A stretch of 15,597 bases of DNA from Symbiodinium natans. Its lineage: Eukaryota; Sar; Dinophyceae; Suessiales; Symbiodiniaceae. Location of the stretch: positions 655,001 through 670,597 of the forward strand of contig CAJNDS010002110.1 of the NCBI GenBank assembly GCA_905221605.1. Reading direction: 5' to 3'. Position 1 is the stretch's first letter, and each line of letters opens with the position of its first letter. This document shows positions 1 through 8,537 of the stretch, in pieces. Under the pieces are notes generated by a model that saw only the letters and a program-made list of their open reading frames with translations, searched no databases and was not told the origin of the DNA. A program made the position numbers and the translations under genes.

Positions 1-40
1 TCAGTACCAGTAGACGCTCTGTGACGTTGCTCCCTCTCGC

Positions 41-121
41 CCGCTATGGCCCCAGCATGTCCGTGATTGCAAACAATGGAACCACAAGAACGATTCTTCA
101 TGTGCCTCCTGCAAGCAGTGA
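41..121 (+). pseudogene. Remnant RanBP2-type zinc finger of element A ORF1
   Basis: From position 68 the frame reads CKQWNHKNDSSCASCKQ and then meets TGA at 119. The spacing Cys-x3-Asn-x6-Cys-x2-Cys is exactly that of RanBP2-type zinc fingers, which bind single-stranded RNA or ubiquitin. The missing first cysteine is at 58-60 in another frame (Ala-Cys-Pro), with seven bases before the second cysteine, so one extra base breaks the finger. The cysteine spacing is seen. That it was the N-terminal nucleic-acid-binding part of A's ORF1 is inference. Fingers this short can arise by chance, but the match and the position ahead of a helical segment support it. Confidence 0.5.
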
Positions 122-238
122 TGCTGGTGAACTCTCGGTCGCAGTATGCGCGTGCTTTGGATTGTATCGAGCTCTTCACTTTGTGTTTTCGCATCACATG
201 TGACGCAAAAGCACGAAAGCTGTGCCAAGGCCCGCTAG

Positions 239-757
239 CGCAGTCGCCACAGAAAACGCCCTGCAACCAGTCAGCAGGCAGAATGGTCCCTTCAGGAGTC
301 CTGCCATCTCCCAGCACAGCTAAAGAGACAACTTCCCCCTGTACATCGAGCACAGCGCGTGGAGTCGATGTTGGCATCTCTGAAGCAACAGCGGTCTCAA
401 CTGGACCTTCCCCATGAGGAGAAGGATGACAGTCAACATGTTTATCTCCGTGGATCGGACACTCAAGATCACAAGTACGTAGGGCTTGGATTTCCGCAGT
501 GGAGATTGCAAGGACAGCAGCTTTCCAGCCAGGAGAGAACCCACTAAATCCGCTGCAGATAGCTCGCAGATCATCAAGCAAAACATGCAAGAATGCGGGA
601 GCTGCATCTGTCAGACAGCCCGATGGGGCAACAGGCTCTTGTGCTTGCCATGGAAATTTGCCGAAAAGAGCCGCCAATTCCAGTCGAATTTCGCCTGCAC
701 TCTCCGCCGCCAGCGATGCTCGCAGCCACAACAGCCTTCGAACTCTCAGCTCAGTGA
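239..757 (+). pseudogene. Decayed ORF1-like helical region of element A
   Basis: One frame is open from 239 to 757 except for TAA at 545 and TAG at 560, ending in TGA-TGA at 755-760. Its translation around 347-415 is Gln/Leu/Arg-rich and likely helical (VESMLASLKQQRSQLDLPHE). The segment 563-754 includes GQQALVLAMEICRKEPPIP, which looks like real coding sequence. Open stretches in the other frames over the same bases (67-417, 486-806, 499-840) are Ser/Ala/Arg-rich and look like shadows. I recognise no named domain. The likely role is the RNA-binding or multimerising part of the element's first ORF. The function is inferred from its position after the zinc finger and before RT. Confidence 0.4.
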
Positions 758-905
758 TGACAGACGCCAGCCCACACCGTGCTCGCAACATCGAAATTGT
801 AACTGAAACCGGTTGGGTCTGTCCAGCTACCTTGCCATAACCGTTTTTTCCAAACAGTCGCCGAAGTAGCAAGCCCCGCGCAGACTCCAGCCTGTCAACT
901 GCTGA
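758..905 (+). other. Broken sequence between ORF1-like remnant and RT frame
   Basis: The frame of the RT has stops at 804, 864 and 903, and the ORF1-like frame ends at 755-760. I see no endonuclease motif (WN, QE, GDFN or SDH) here in any frame. The interval is too short to hold an apurinic-like endonuclease domain, which usually needs about 700 bases. Confidence 0.4.
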
Positions 906-3566
906 GGACGGCAGGACTCGGACCTCAAGAGCAGAAAGCAAAGTCTCGTTCACGACCGCTCGAAAAACCATGACCTTAGTTTTCAGGGGTGCATCCTTCC
1001 GTCGGAAGAAAATGGCGAATCTGGCAAAGGCAGCCTGTGCTGCTGCAATACGGTTGCCAAGCCTAGTCCCAAGTGGTCATTTGGTGCCCTACCCCGTAAA
1101 GATTGCGAATGGGAGAGCCGTGATGCAATCGTCAAACCAGTACTTGAAGCATACTTGCCTTCCCTACTACAGCATGCTGAACGTCTTGATGTAGAGGCAC
1201 TATGGGCCACAGCTTGTGAAGCAGTCACTAGCATGATCAACACAGTTGCCGACAATTCTGTTCCCTCAACTAGAGGCCGTATTCCTGAGTTCCGGCAGGC
1301 TCCGCTGTTTAAGGATGGAAAGCGCAAGCATGCTCGATGTAATTTCACTACTGCCCTAAAGCTAATCCATGAGATCCGCAACAAAGCCAAAGTATGGCAC
1401 CAGAGTGTTTCTCCTGAGTGGACCTCTCAGCTCTTTGCGACTATCTTCAATGCCTCCAAAGTAGCTGCGAAATGTGGCGTGAGTGCGTCATTCAACGCGT
1501 CTTCGCCCCTAGAACTGCAGGCCTCCTGTACTTCACTTCAAGAGGAGTTGATAAGAAAACTTGAGGCTTGTGAAACGGTTCGGAGTCAAGAGCTAATTGA
1601 TCAATGGAAGCACAAGATTAAGTTATCTGCTAGAGGTAACCGGTCCCGGGTTCATAGATGGCTTAAAGGTGAGCGTGTAGGTCAACCTAGGTTTTTTCGT
1701 AGAGAAGATGGTAGCATCACATCTGATCCCAACGAAATGCTTGAGATGATTTCAGAGCACATGGAGACAATCTACAACTTTCATGCGGATAAGGATGTTG
1801 ATCAAATGGAGGCTGAATTCTATGAGAAATATCATGAAGCCATGGATAAAATCGCAACTGATGCTGATATTCCGGCAATCCATCACGTAGATTTGTTCAA
1901 GCTGTTCAAAAAGAAGAGTAGTTGCAAGGCGTCCGGCCTTGACGGATGGAAGGTTGCAGAACTTCAGCATTTACCTCCTTCTGGGTGGATTCCGTTTGCT
2001 CTTGTTATGAAAGTTGCTGAAGCTACCGGTGTATGGCCAGCGGCGCTTCGCCTGGTTAGCATTGCCTCTATCTCTAAAGGTGTTGATATGTCTTCGCCTA
2101 AAAATATTAGGTGCATCGGTATTGCTTCGGTCATTTACTCACTTTGGTCATCTTTGCGATTTCGGCATTTGATGCAGTGGCAGGCCGCTGTCTTTCCTCC
2201 AAGTTTGATCGGTGGAATATCTGCACGCAGTGGAGACGATTCAGAATGGTTATTGTCCATGGACCTTCATAATGACCATTCAGATACCATGGCTCTGTTT
2301 CTAGATCGGTTCAAGTGCTTTGACTTAGTTATCCCTCAAGTGTCCTTAGGGATTGCTAGACGTCTTGGGTTGCCTGAACATGTTTATCGGGCCGCGCTTG
2401 GTTTCTACTCGAATCAGACGAAGTTTTTTAAATTAGGTAGCGCTTTTGGTAGGCGGGTTCTTGCAAGCAACTCCGCAGTGCAAGGGTGTAGCATGTCCAT
2501 TGTTATGATCAACTCTGCGTATGCGGTGTTCGCTACTGTGCTGAACAATGTCTGTCCCTCGATTTCGTTTCGGTCTTTCATTGACGATGCTAAGTTTTGG
2601 ACCCCAGAAAACAACAGAGGTGAGTTAGCTAATGCTTTAAGCTGTGTTGAGCAGTTCGATCAGAGTATTGGACAAGTCCTGAACCCCGAAAAAACGACAT
2701 TGTTGACGAAGCGCCAAGCCAAAGCTGACCGTTTTCTTAGAGAAGTAGGCCGTCAGAGCTTTCGCCGTAAGAAAACAGTCAAGTCCTTGGGTTATACTCA
2801 GTCTTGCAGGCTCAAAGGCAGCGTCTCTATCCAAAACGAACGAGCTGCAAAGGCATGCCAGATGCTGCGAAAGATTGCCGTGCTACCCTTGACCCAACAG
2901 CAAAAGCAAATTCACATACATTCAAATGCTCACTCTAAATGGGTTTATGGTTCTGAAATACAAGCTCCCTCCGCGCGCGCCCTGCATAGCATCCGTTCAG
3001 CTGTTGTGGCTTGTTTATTTAAGAAGAACCCTGTTCGGTGCCCCTTTTTGAGTATGGCTACCCGTGCTGACCCCTTTCTCGACCCTTTTGGTAAGTGGGC
3101 TCTGCACTCATTTTGCAAGCTTAGAAAGATGATTCGGAAGCATCCCGGTCTTGCAGTGCGGGTTCTTGTTAATGCTCAGGGTCTGGCCGGCAAAGTGCAA
3201 CAGACTAGCAATGGTGTAGCAGCCGTCTTTGCCTTTCTATGTCAGGAACTGCAATGGTCCATTCTTGATGCGGAAAACTTTGTTGTCCTTACCCCGCAGC
3301 GCGGAGAAATCTGCTTAGCAGCGGGAAGCTCTCAACACTTCAAGGATGAGCTCGGAGTTGCAGTCCGGACGTATCTTCTTCAAAAAGTATCATGTCGGCA
3401 CGACTGCCAACTTTCATCAAACATCCCAGATATTGACATCTTCTTGACCAGATTTCTTGCAGACTCAGATTTTCGATCCGACAAGGACTTTGAGTTCTTA
3501 AAGCCCTTCCTACAACGACTGCCTCAAATCATGCCCACACTCGCGCCATTTTGGACTTGCTTATGA
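906..3566 (+). CDS. Reverse transcriptase of element A (LINE-like), 5' end degenerate
   Basis: This frame is open from just after TGA at 903 to TGA at 3564. The first ATG is at 1233, so no convincing natural start is present. It would copy element RNA into cDNA at a nicked target. Counting residues from codon 1155, visible RT blocks are KASGLDGWK (258-266), SPKNIRCIGIASVIYSLW (314-331), motif A FLDRFKCFD (382-390), motif B VQGCSMS (442-448), motif C FIDD (475-478) and motif E-like VKSLGY. All three catalytic aspartates remain. FIDD replaces the usual YADD, and VQGCSMS replaces PQGSPLS. After the thumb the frame ends 'FWTCL' and the protein continues in another frame. Retroelement RT is very secure. 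Activity is doubtful. Confidence 0.88.
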   Translation, partial: GRQDSDLKSRKQSLVHDRSKNHDLSFQGCILPSEENGESGKGSLCCCNTVAKPSPKWSFGALPRKDCEWESRDAIVKPVLEAYLPSLLQHAERLDVEALWATACEAVTSMINTVADNSVPSTRGRIPEFRQAPLFKDGKRKHARCNFTTALKLIHEIRNKAKVWHQSVSPEWTSQLFATIFNASKVAAKCGVSASFNASSPLELQASCTSLQEELIRKLEACETVRSQELIDQWKHKIKLSARGNRSRVHRWLKGERVGQPRFFRREDGSITSDPNEMLEMISEHMETIYNFHADKDVDQMEAEFYEKYHEAMDKIATDADIPAIHHVDLFKLFKKKSSCKASGLDGWKVAELQHLPPSGWIPFALVMKVAEATGVWPAALRLVSIASISKGVDMSSPKNIRCIGIASVIYSLWSSLRFRHLMQWQAAVFPPSLIGGISARSGDDSEWLLSMDLHNDHSDTMALFLDRFKCFDLVIPQVSLGIARRLGLPEHVYRAALGFYSNQTKFFKLGSAFGRRVLASNSAVQGCSMSIVMINSAYAVFATVLNNVCPSISFRSFIDDAKFWTPENNRGELANALSCVEQFDQSIGQVLNPEKTTLLTKRQAKADRFLREVGRQSFRRKKTVKSLGYTQSCRLKGSVSIQNERAAKACQMLRKIAVLPLTQQQKQIHIHSNAHSKWVYGSEIQAPSARALHSIRSAVVACLFKKNPVRCPFLSMATRADPFLDPFGKWALHSFCKLRKMIRKHPGLAVRVLVNAQGLAGKVQQTSNGVAAVFAFLCQELQWSILDAENFVVLTPQRGEICLAAGSSQHFKDELGVAVRTYLLQKVSCRHDCQLSSNIPDIDIFLTRFLADSDFRSDKDFEFLKPFLQRLPQIMPTLAPFWTCL

Positions 3567-5155
3567 CAGGTGGTGTGTTTACAGGACCGCGGCTCAAAGC
3601 AGCAGACATGGCCCACACAGATGAATGCTGGTGCAAAGAATGCACTGAAACTCATCAGCACCTGTTCATGGAGTGCCCGTTATATGCGAACACCAGACCT
3701 ATCAGGGGTCATGAAGATGCAGTTTCGTGGACTGCTGGTGTGTTTTGCGCCCCCCATGAAGTCTACAAAGTAGGCAGGTTCCATGACTCTTTGCTTCAGT
3801 TTCCGGAGATATCAGAGACCTTCACAGTGGATGAGCCGATTTTTCTGGATGGGTCTGCTTACCATGAAAACTGGGCAGCTTTACGTGCCGCCGCTTGTGC
3901 CGTTGTAATTCCAGATAAGTTGGACATCGCGGTGACGCTTCCTGGAAGAGATCTCACATCTCAACGGGCTGAGCTATATGCAGCTGTGTTGGCGCTGAAA
4001 CTCACTTGTGGGCCGGTTACGCTTGTCAGCGACTGTGCAGCTGTTGTTAATAGGGCAACCTCTCTCAAGCAACATGGATATCGACGCGAGGATATTCTAA
4101 ACTACGATAATTTTGACTTGTGGGCCGCGTTTCTTGATGAGGTTCACAAAAGGCTTGATTGCGAAATCAAGTTCATCAAGGTGAAAGCTCATGTGCCAAG
4201 TGGATACACGGGGCAACCTTCGCACTTGACGCGTGGTAATGCTCTTGCTGATAGAAGTGCCAAACAAAAAGCCCGTGAAGCTTTCTTGGCAAACCTGCAG
4301 GAGCTCAAGCCTTTCATATATCGAGCAGTCGACATTCAAACGCATGCTGTGGCAACCTTGCTTGCGCGTAAAGATTTGTCGCAGTTTGATATTGCCCCCG
4401 ATCTTTGCAATGATAGGGCCTTGCAACCTTTCAGCAATGCGAAGTTATCGTGTACGTGTACCTGTCGCCCTACTAAGCGTGTAACGGGCAAGAGCAAACC
4501 AAACTGCAGACAGTCCTGTTGCGTTATGCATGTCGGCAGGTTGGAGCAAGTGTTCTTAAATGCGGTTACACGTCAGCAAAGTTTCGACAGTTCGATCTCT
4601 GAGAGGTTGTGGTCGCTCCATCCAGCCCTCCGAAGAGTGGTCTTTTTCAACGGTATTCTTAGTCCTCCCCTTCAACAGGTGCACTGTGGCATTGTTAAAA
4701 TTAAGAGGGCTCCTATCTCCAATGATGCGCTTTCGGCTTTTTCCGCCTTTATTACTGATGGCCGATGGAAGTGGGGGACTAAGCATACAATGGATAGGAC
4801 CACGTGGGTGGCCCTCGCAGTTGAATTTGTGGCGACATATGGCCTGTTTGCAGGGATATGTGATCACGAGATGACTGTTGGAGTATTTGTTCGCAGATCC
4901 AAAGATGTCTTTCTACAAATTTTGGCCAAACATGGTGTCGCTGCTGAACACATTGTAGGTATTAGACACATGAAGTCATTCGGGTTCGGAAATCAGTCCG
5001 GACTCACTTGTTCGAGACAGTTTAACAATCATTCTAAGGTCTTGGCTTGGGTTCTTCGGGTCTCTGGTGACATAGCTTCCTTAGACCGCTGTGTCAAAGT
5101 TAAGCCGCTCGCTTCTATTGTTCCATGCTGGGATGGCATATCTCCTGGCCTGTGA
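3563..5155 (+). CDS. Cys/His knuckle, RNase H and unknown C-terminal domain of element A
   Basis: The frame opens at 3494. Its first ATG, at 3563, overlaps the RT stop as ATGA and gives 530 residues. CKECTETHQHLFMECP (about 24-39) matches the Cys/His knuckle often found after LINE RTs. RNase H follows with every catalytic position visible: FLDGSAY (Asp96), QRAELYAA (Glu137), VSDCAAV (Asp157), KVKAHV (His210) and GNALADRS (Asp230). It would degrade template RNA after first-strand synthesis. Residues from about 250 to 530 match no domain I can name. They contain a Cys-rich patch (CTCTC and CRQSCC near 4450-4525) and a TWVALAVEFVATYG segment. The knuckle probably belonged to one protein with the RT, so the break is a frameshift or a coupled start. 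Confidence 0.85.
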   Translation: MTGGVFTGPRLKAADMAHTDECWCKECTETHQHLFMECPLYANTRPIRGHEDAVSWTAGVFCAPHEVYKVGRFHDSLLQFPEISETFTVDEPIFLDGSAYHENWAALRAAACAVVIPDKLDIAVTLPGRDLTSQRAELYAAVLALKLTCGPVTLVSDCAAVVNRATSLKQHGYRREDILNYDNFDLWAAFLDEVHKRLDCEIKFIKVKAHVPSGYTGQPSHLTRGNALADRSAKQKAREAFLANLQELKPFIYRAVDIQTHAVATLLARKDLSQFDIAPDLCNDRALQPFSNAKLSCTCTCRPTKRVTGKSKPNCRQSCCVMHVGRLEQVFLNAVTRQQSFDSSISERLWSLHPALRRVVFFNGILSPPLQQVHCGIVKIKRAPISNDALSAFSAFITDGRWKWGTKHTMDRTTWVALAVEFVATYGLFAGICDHEMTVGVFVRRSKDVFLQILAKHGVAAEHIVGIRHMKSFGFGNQSGLTCSRQFNNHSKVLAWVLRVSGDIASLDRCVKVKPLASIVPCWDGISPGL

Positions 5156-5228
5156 CGTGATGTCCCAACAGCAATTTTTCCCCTTTCCCTTTGCATGATT
5201 TGACCAGTGCTGACTGGTACTTGTCGAC
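5156..5228. other. Tail-to-tail junction between elements A and B
   Basis: These bases separate the plus-strand stop of A from the minus-strand stop of B. They are pyrimidine-rich on the plus strand (TTTTTCCCCTTTCCCTTT near 5178-5195). No poly(A) tail, polyadenylation hexamer or clear target-site duplication is visible, so I cannot say which element interrupted the other. Confidence 0.4.
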
Positions 5229-6064
5229 TTAGCAGGAGGCTCGTGAGGCTGATTGCAGATGTGCCCAAAAAGCAATACGTCTTGTAATCTCTGCAGTCAC
5301 TGAGCCGTCTCGTCGCACATGAGCTCCAAGGTAACGGACTACGTCTTTAAGAAGTGGCCCTCTCCAGCCTCCAGCATGGAGACGCTTGGAAGCTGTATAA
5401 GCACCGCGGCCCCTGATTGCGAGCAACGATTCGCACTTTTTGGAATTGAGCCGCAAGTTGCGCAAAGCCAAGTGTTGTACCAGATTGACTGTATGCTGTA
5501 GAGTGTCCTGCTCAACATCATCAGCTGTCCAGCCCGCTTCAACCCTGGCAAGGTCATCAGCATATGCCGACACTGACAGATCGACGTGATGACCCTCGTA
5601 CAAAACCTGTGTGAATGGTCGTGCTGCCGGGGCATGCTGCATCCACTCGTCAAGGGTTTGGTCGTACACACGTCTGAACAGTTTCGGTCCTGTGCCTCCA
5701 CCTTGCAAAACACCAGCCCCCAGCTTGACATAGAGCACATTGCCACCATCCACAGGCATCCTAATGCGCAACCGCCCTTGCATATCAAGCAGCAAGGCTC
5801 GAGCTGTATTGTGCAAAGTGAGGTCATTCTTCACATTGCTCTGCACACTGTCGTTGCTGAGCATGTCAAACGCCTTCGTGAGATCATACAGGTTAGCAGC
5901 AGTGCAGAAGCCGGCTTTATGCAGTCTCTGCAACACAGTTGTGAGCTGCAAGATGGCATCCCTCCGCGAACGACGTGCAGAATACCCATACTGGAACGGA
6001 GCTGGAAAATCAGGGTGCATGTCAAGAACAGTTTTGTAAAAAGCCTTGCCAAGTGGATCCAGTA
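5229..6064 (-). pseudogene. Element B reverse transcriptase catalytic core
   Basis: This frame continues the RT after a frameshift near 6055-6068. It begins NLLDPLGKAFYKTVLD (the 'RPI-LL' block region), then QYGYSARRSRRDAI, motif A LYDLTKAFD, motif B GVLQGGGTGPKLF, motif C SAYADDLARV and motif E VVRYLGAHV, and ends at TAA 5229. The catalytic aspartates of KAFD and YADD are intact. The chain stops about 40 residues after motif E at QSASRASC, so the thumb/C-terminal part is lost against the adjoining element A. RT identity is certain from the motifs. Lack of function follows from the frameshift and the truncation. Confidence 0.85.
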
Positions 6065-6067
6065 GAT

Positions 6068-8083
6068 TTAGATATGGTAACCATCCGGCGTTGGAGCGCC
6101 GCCCGGCTTCGGAATGGCGCAGCCCTGGCCCTCACACCATTCTCTGGGATTGACACCGGCAAACTGAAACATCTCAATGCCCTGCATCAGCACACCTCCA
6201 AGTGAGTCAAAGGACTCACCCGTCGTGTCGAACAGTTCACTCCACAGCTCAACTGGTATTGCTCCTTTTGGCACTGCGCGGTCACGAGCCATTCCCTTCA
6301 TAGCCCTGTGCAGCTGTTCACAGCCTTTCTGGAAAGAGCACGGAAAATCATCACGAGGCTGTACCACCTCAACCGGCATGCTCTCTTGGGCTGCCTGGAC
6401 TTCTTGGAAATGCCGAAGCCATGAAGACTTGCTGACAATCTTGCTTGGCGGGGCTTGACGTCCAGTCTTCCGTATAGGAAGCCCTGCAATCTGTCTGGAA
6501 AGGGCCCAGGCTTCTCTGGCGTCATGTTGCAAGACAGCTTGAGAAAGTTTGGCAATCAAGCCGGCCTTCCAAGCCGATTTGTCATGTTTCACAGCTCGCG
6601 CGGCCTGTTCAGTCCGGGCATGGAGGCGCAAGGCAGAGAAGCACATACGTACGCTCCAGTAGGTGGCAAAGCATCGTCGGCTTCGCTTCCATGCATCCCT
6701 CGCCTGCAAGAAACTCTGCATGAGTTCCCTCCGGCTCTGTAGCAACGCAAACGTGGCTGGAAGGATTTTGCTGTTACGCCGTTGCGCGGGCATGCCAAAA
6801 TGCCTTTGGGAGACTTCGTAAAGTCTTGTCTGGCACGCAGTCCATGCTTCCTGCAAGTCAAGCGTATCCGAAACGGCTGCGGCTGCGAAAGGGGCAATCG
6901 CTGCAGCAGCATCTCGAAGAAAGGCCTCACGAAGCGGAACATCAGTGGATAGGCGAAGCACAGCATGACGATTCCATCGCACTCCAGCTTGACGAGCTTT
7001 GCAGCGAATCTCATGTCGCAAACGAACATGCAGCTCAACTGGCCAATGATCGCGCACAGTACTTGTTTGCCACCGCTGACCAAGAGATCCATTGACTTTG
7101 CATTTTTGAACGGCGCGTCTATAAGAAGTATGAGCAGCGATGTAATCCAGTCTGTGAGAAACTGATCCCTGAGGTCCCCATCACGTGTGTCCCGCAGCAT
7201 GAAAAGTGTTCGTCAGAATCAGTCTGTGACTTTGACACAAGCTTGCAACATAAATGCCATTTTCGTTCGTGACCTCCTTGTCGCACTGCCCCACTGACCG
7301 AAATTGCTCCACAGCACCCACATGCGCATTGAAATCCCCAAGCAACCACACCGACGTTCTGGCAGGCAGCGCTTCGAGGTGCTGGTGCAGCTCTACGTAG
7401 AAGGTGTGTTTCTCTTCGGCAGATGCATCTTCACCCGGCGCGTACGCAACGAAAAAGGTGTGGTCCTGGGCACGGGAGGATCCTCGTTCCACCACTCGCA
7501 CCCCTCCAAGTCGGCCAATGTTTCCTTTGCCAGGGTCAAAGCGATACCTCACATCAGAGAGCTGGAAACTTTCTACTTGTAAGAGCAATAGAACTCCAAG
7601 CTGAGGATTCTTTTTCGGCTTGCCCCAAGCGAAGCAGTGATACAAGTCCCTGCCGTGGCGATCCCGTACCGTCCATTCACCTCTCGGGTGAGCGTGCTTC
7701 CAACAAGTGCCTTGCAATGCTGCAACCTGAATGCCACGAGCGGCCAGATCTTCAGCTAGCTCAGTGAGCCTGGAGCCATCACCGAGAGTCCGGCAGTTGT
7801 ATGTAAGCAACTTGAGAACTGTGAAGCCACGACGAGATCCCTTGCTGTTGCCTTCACACAACAGTGGATCCAGTTGACTCTCCACCCGCGAACGTTCAGC
7901 ACATGTATTCTGCATTTGCTGACGAGAATCAGACCTCAAGGAGGAGCGGACTGTCGATATAGTCTCGTGAGGAAAAAAGGCAGTCAAGCGCGCTGCTCTG
8001 TCAATCAACTGTCCATGGTAGTAAACCCATCCCCAAAGGAAGAAGTGACGCAGAGCTCTAATGACGGCTCGCTTTTGCGCCAT
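6068..8083 (-). pseudogene. Element B endonuclease, linker and RT N-terminus with in-frame TGA
   Basis: The frame is open from about 8125, with first ATG at 8083, and runs to TAA at 6068 with one internal TGA at 7181-7183. After a basic N-terminus, an apurinic-like (EEP) endonuclease shows LLTYNCRTLG (Asn96), LQGTCWK, YAPGED and WLLGDFNAHV (Asp250, Asn252). Right after the TGA the same frame reads WGPQGSVSHRLDYIAAH and later RDHWPVELH, the LDYI and Asp-His blocks, so the stop interrupts one domain. Then come a linker and the first RT blocks (DRAVPKGAIPVELW and CAIPKPGG). The normally conserved Glu after Gln124 is Gly (codon at 7709-7711). This endonuclease would nick target DNA, but this copy is broken. 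Confidence 0.85.
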
Positions 8084-8128
8084 GCTTGTGCAGAGGTTGC
8101 CCAAGCAGTCACTTGTTCCCTGTGTTCA

Positions 8129-8475
8129 CGGGTCGAGACAAGGCCTGCACACCTTGTCCACCCTCGCTCCTGCCCCTCAGAGAGGATGAACCATTGCAAC
8201 AGGCCCCCGGAGTTGGGACCGGGGCTCAATGCTAGCTGCACGGGTTCGAACAGAGAGGAGCTGCAAGAAGAGATACCTCATGAAACATGACCTGGACCCA
8301 AAAGTTGCCTAGGAACGAGAGGGGTTTAGGGTTTAGGGTTGAGGGTTTAGGGTTTAGGGTCCTCCTTGGCTTACAGGGCCTTGTCAGGGACCTAAGCCCT
8401 TAAAGGGAACAAGGTCCACCTCAGGGTCCTAGTGCTCGTCACGATTTCCTCCTCCGGCAAAAGCAGCCTTTTGAC
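8129..8475. other. Non-coding stretch between elements B and C
   Basis: No credible gene is present. The minus-strand open frame 8005-8241 overlaps B's frame and shows no domain. A telomere-like tract sits at 8322-8360. Downstream, 8361-8475 is unique sequence with a short inverted pair (CCTTGT near 8381 and ACAAGG near 8410). A GGTTCGAA-like motif near 8242 lacks a supporting T-stem, so it is not called as a tRNA. Confidence 0.5.
8322..8360 (+). repeat. Interstitial telomere-like tract (GGGTTTA)n
   Basis: About five units of the 7-bp telomere-type repeat on the plus strand, one of them altered to GGGTTGA. It lies about 115 bp from the 3' end of element C, in the opposite orientation to the tract on the other side of C. 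Confidence 0.9.
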
Positions 8476-8489
8476 ACATTAAAACCCCT
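8476..8489. repeat. Target-site duplication, copy at the 3' end of element C
   Basis: ACATTAAAACCCCT matches 13110-13123 exactly over 14 bases and differs on both sides (C and T here, T and A there). It begins 48 bases beyond the ORF2 stop, where a LINE 3' end is expected. Confidence 0.75.
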
Positions 8490-8537
8490 TTACAACAGGC
8501 CTCGGTTCACAGCAGCCCGGTTCCAGCATCACGCTCA

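Larger units (their letters stand above)
1..5155 (+). mobile_element. Element A: degenerate non-LTR retrotransposon with RT and RNase H
   Basis: The plus strand carries, in order, a broken zinc-finger/helical ORF1-like region, an RT reading frame and an RNase H reading frame. This is the order of a LINE-like element lacking LTRs. The left edge is outside or at the window start. The right edge lies just after the stop at 5155, where minus-strand element B begins by 5229. I found no target-site duplication or tail for A. It uses many T-ending codons, unlike B and C, so it is a different lineage. Frameshifts in the 5' part and between RT and RNase H suggest an inactive copy. Confidence 0.8.
5229..8128 (-). 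mobile_element. Element B: truncated endonuclease-RT non-LTR retrotransposon
   Basis: On the minus strand an endonuclease domain, a linker and an RT domain run in order from about 8128 to 5229, interrupted by one in-frame TGA and one frameshift. Coding similarity stops soon after RT motif E, which is earlier than in C, so the 3' part is missing. The sequence family differs from A (no RNase H seen) and from C. The 5' limit is uncertain: after the upstream TGA near 8126 I see nothing I recognise. It is a dead copy. Confidence 0.8.

Noticed and set aside
983-1390. Minus-strand open frame of 135 codons across the start of element A RT
   Set aside because: It overlaps the RT frame on the other strand and shows no recognisable domain. 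It is a shadow.
1-5225. AGTACCAGT (3-11) and ACTGGTACT (near 5213-5221) as terminal inverted repeats of element A
   Set aside because: Only nine bases, not at demonstrable ends, and non-LTR elements do not carry terminal inverted repeats.
8225-8270. GGGTTCGAAC resembling a tRNA B box
   Set aside because: Flanking bases do not form a T-stem, and no A box, anticodon arm or acceptor stem is found at the right distance.
7874-8290. Plus-strand open frame of 138 codons
   Set aside because: It lies opposite the N-terminus of element B's endonuclease frame, is Cys/Arg/His-rich without a motif pattern, and has no supporting context.
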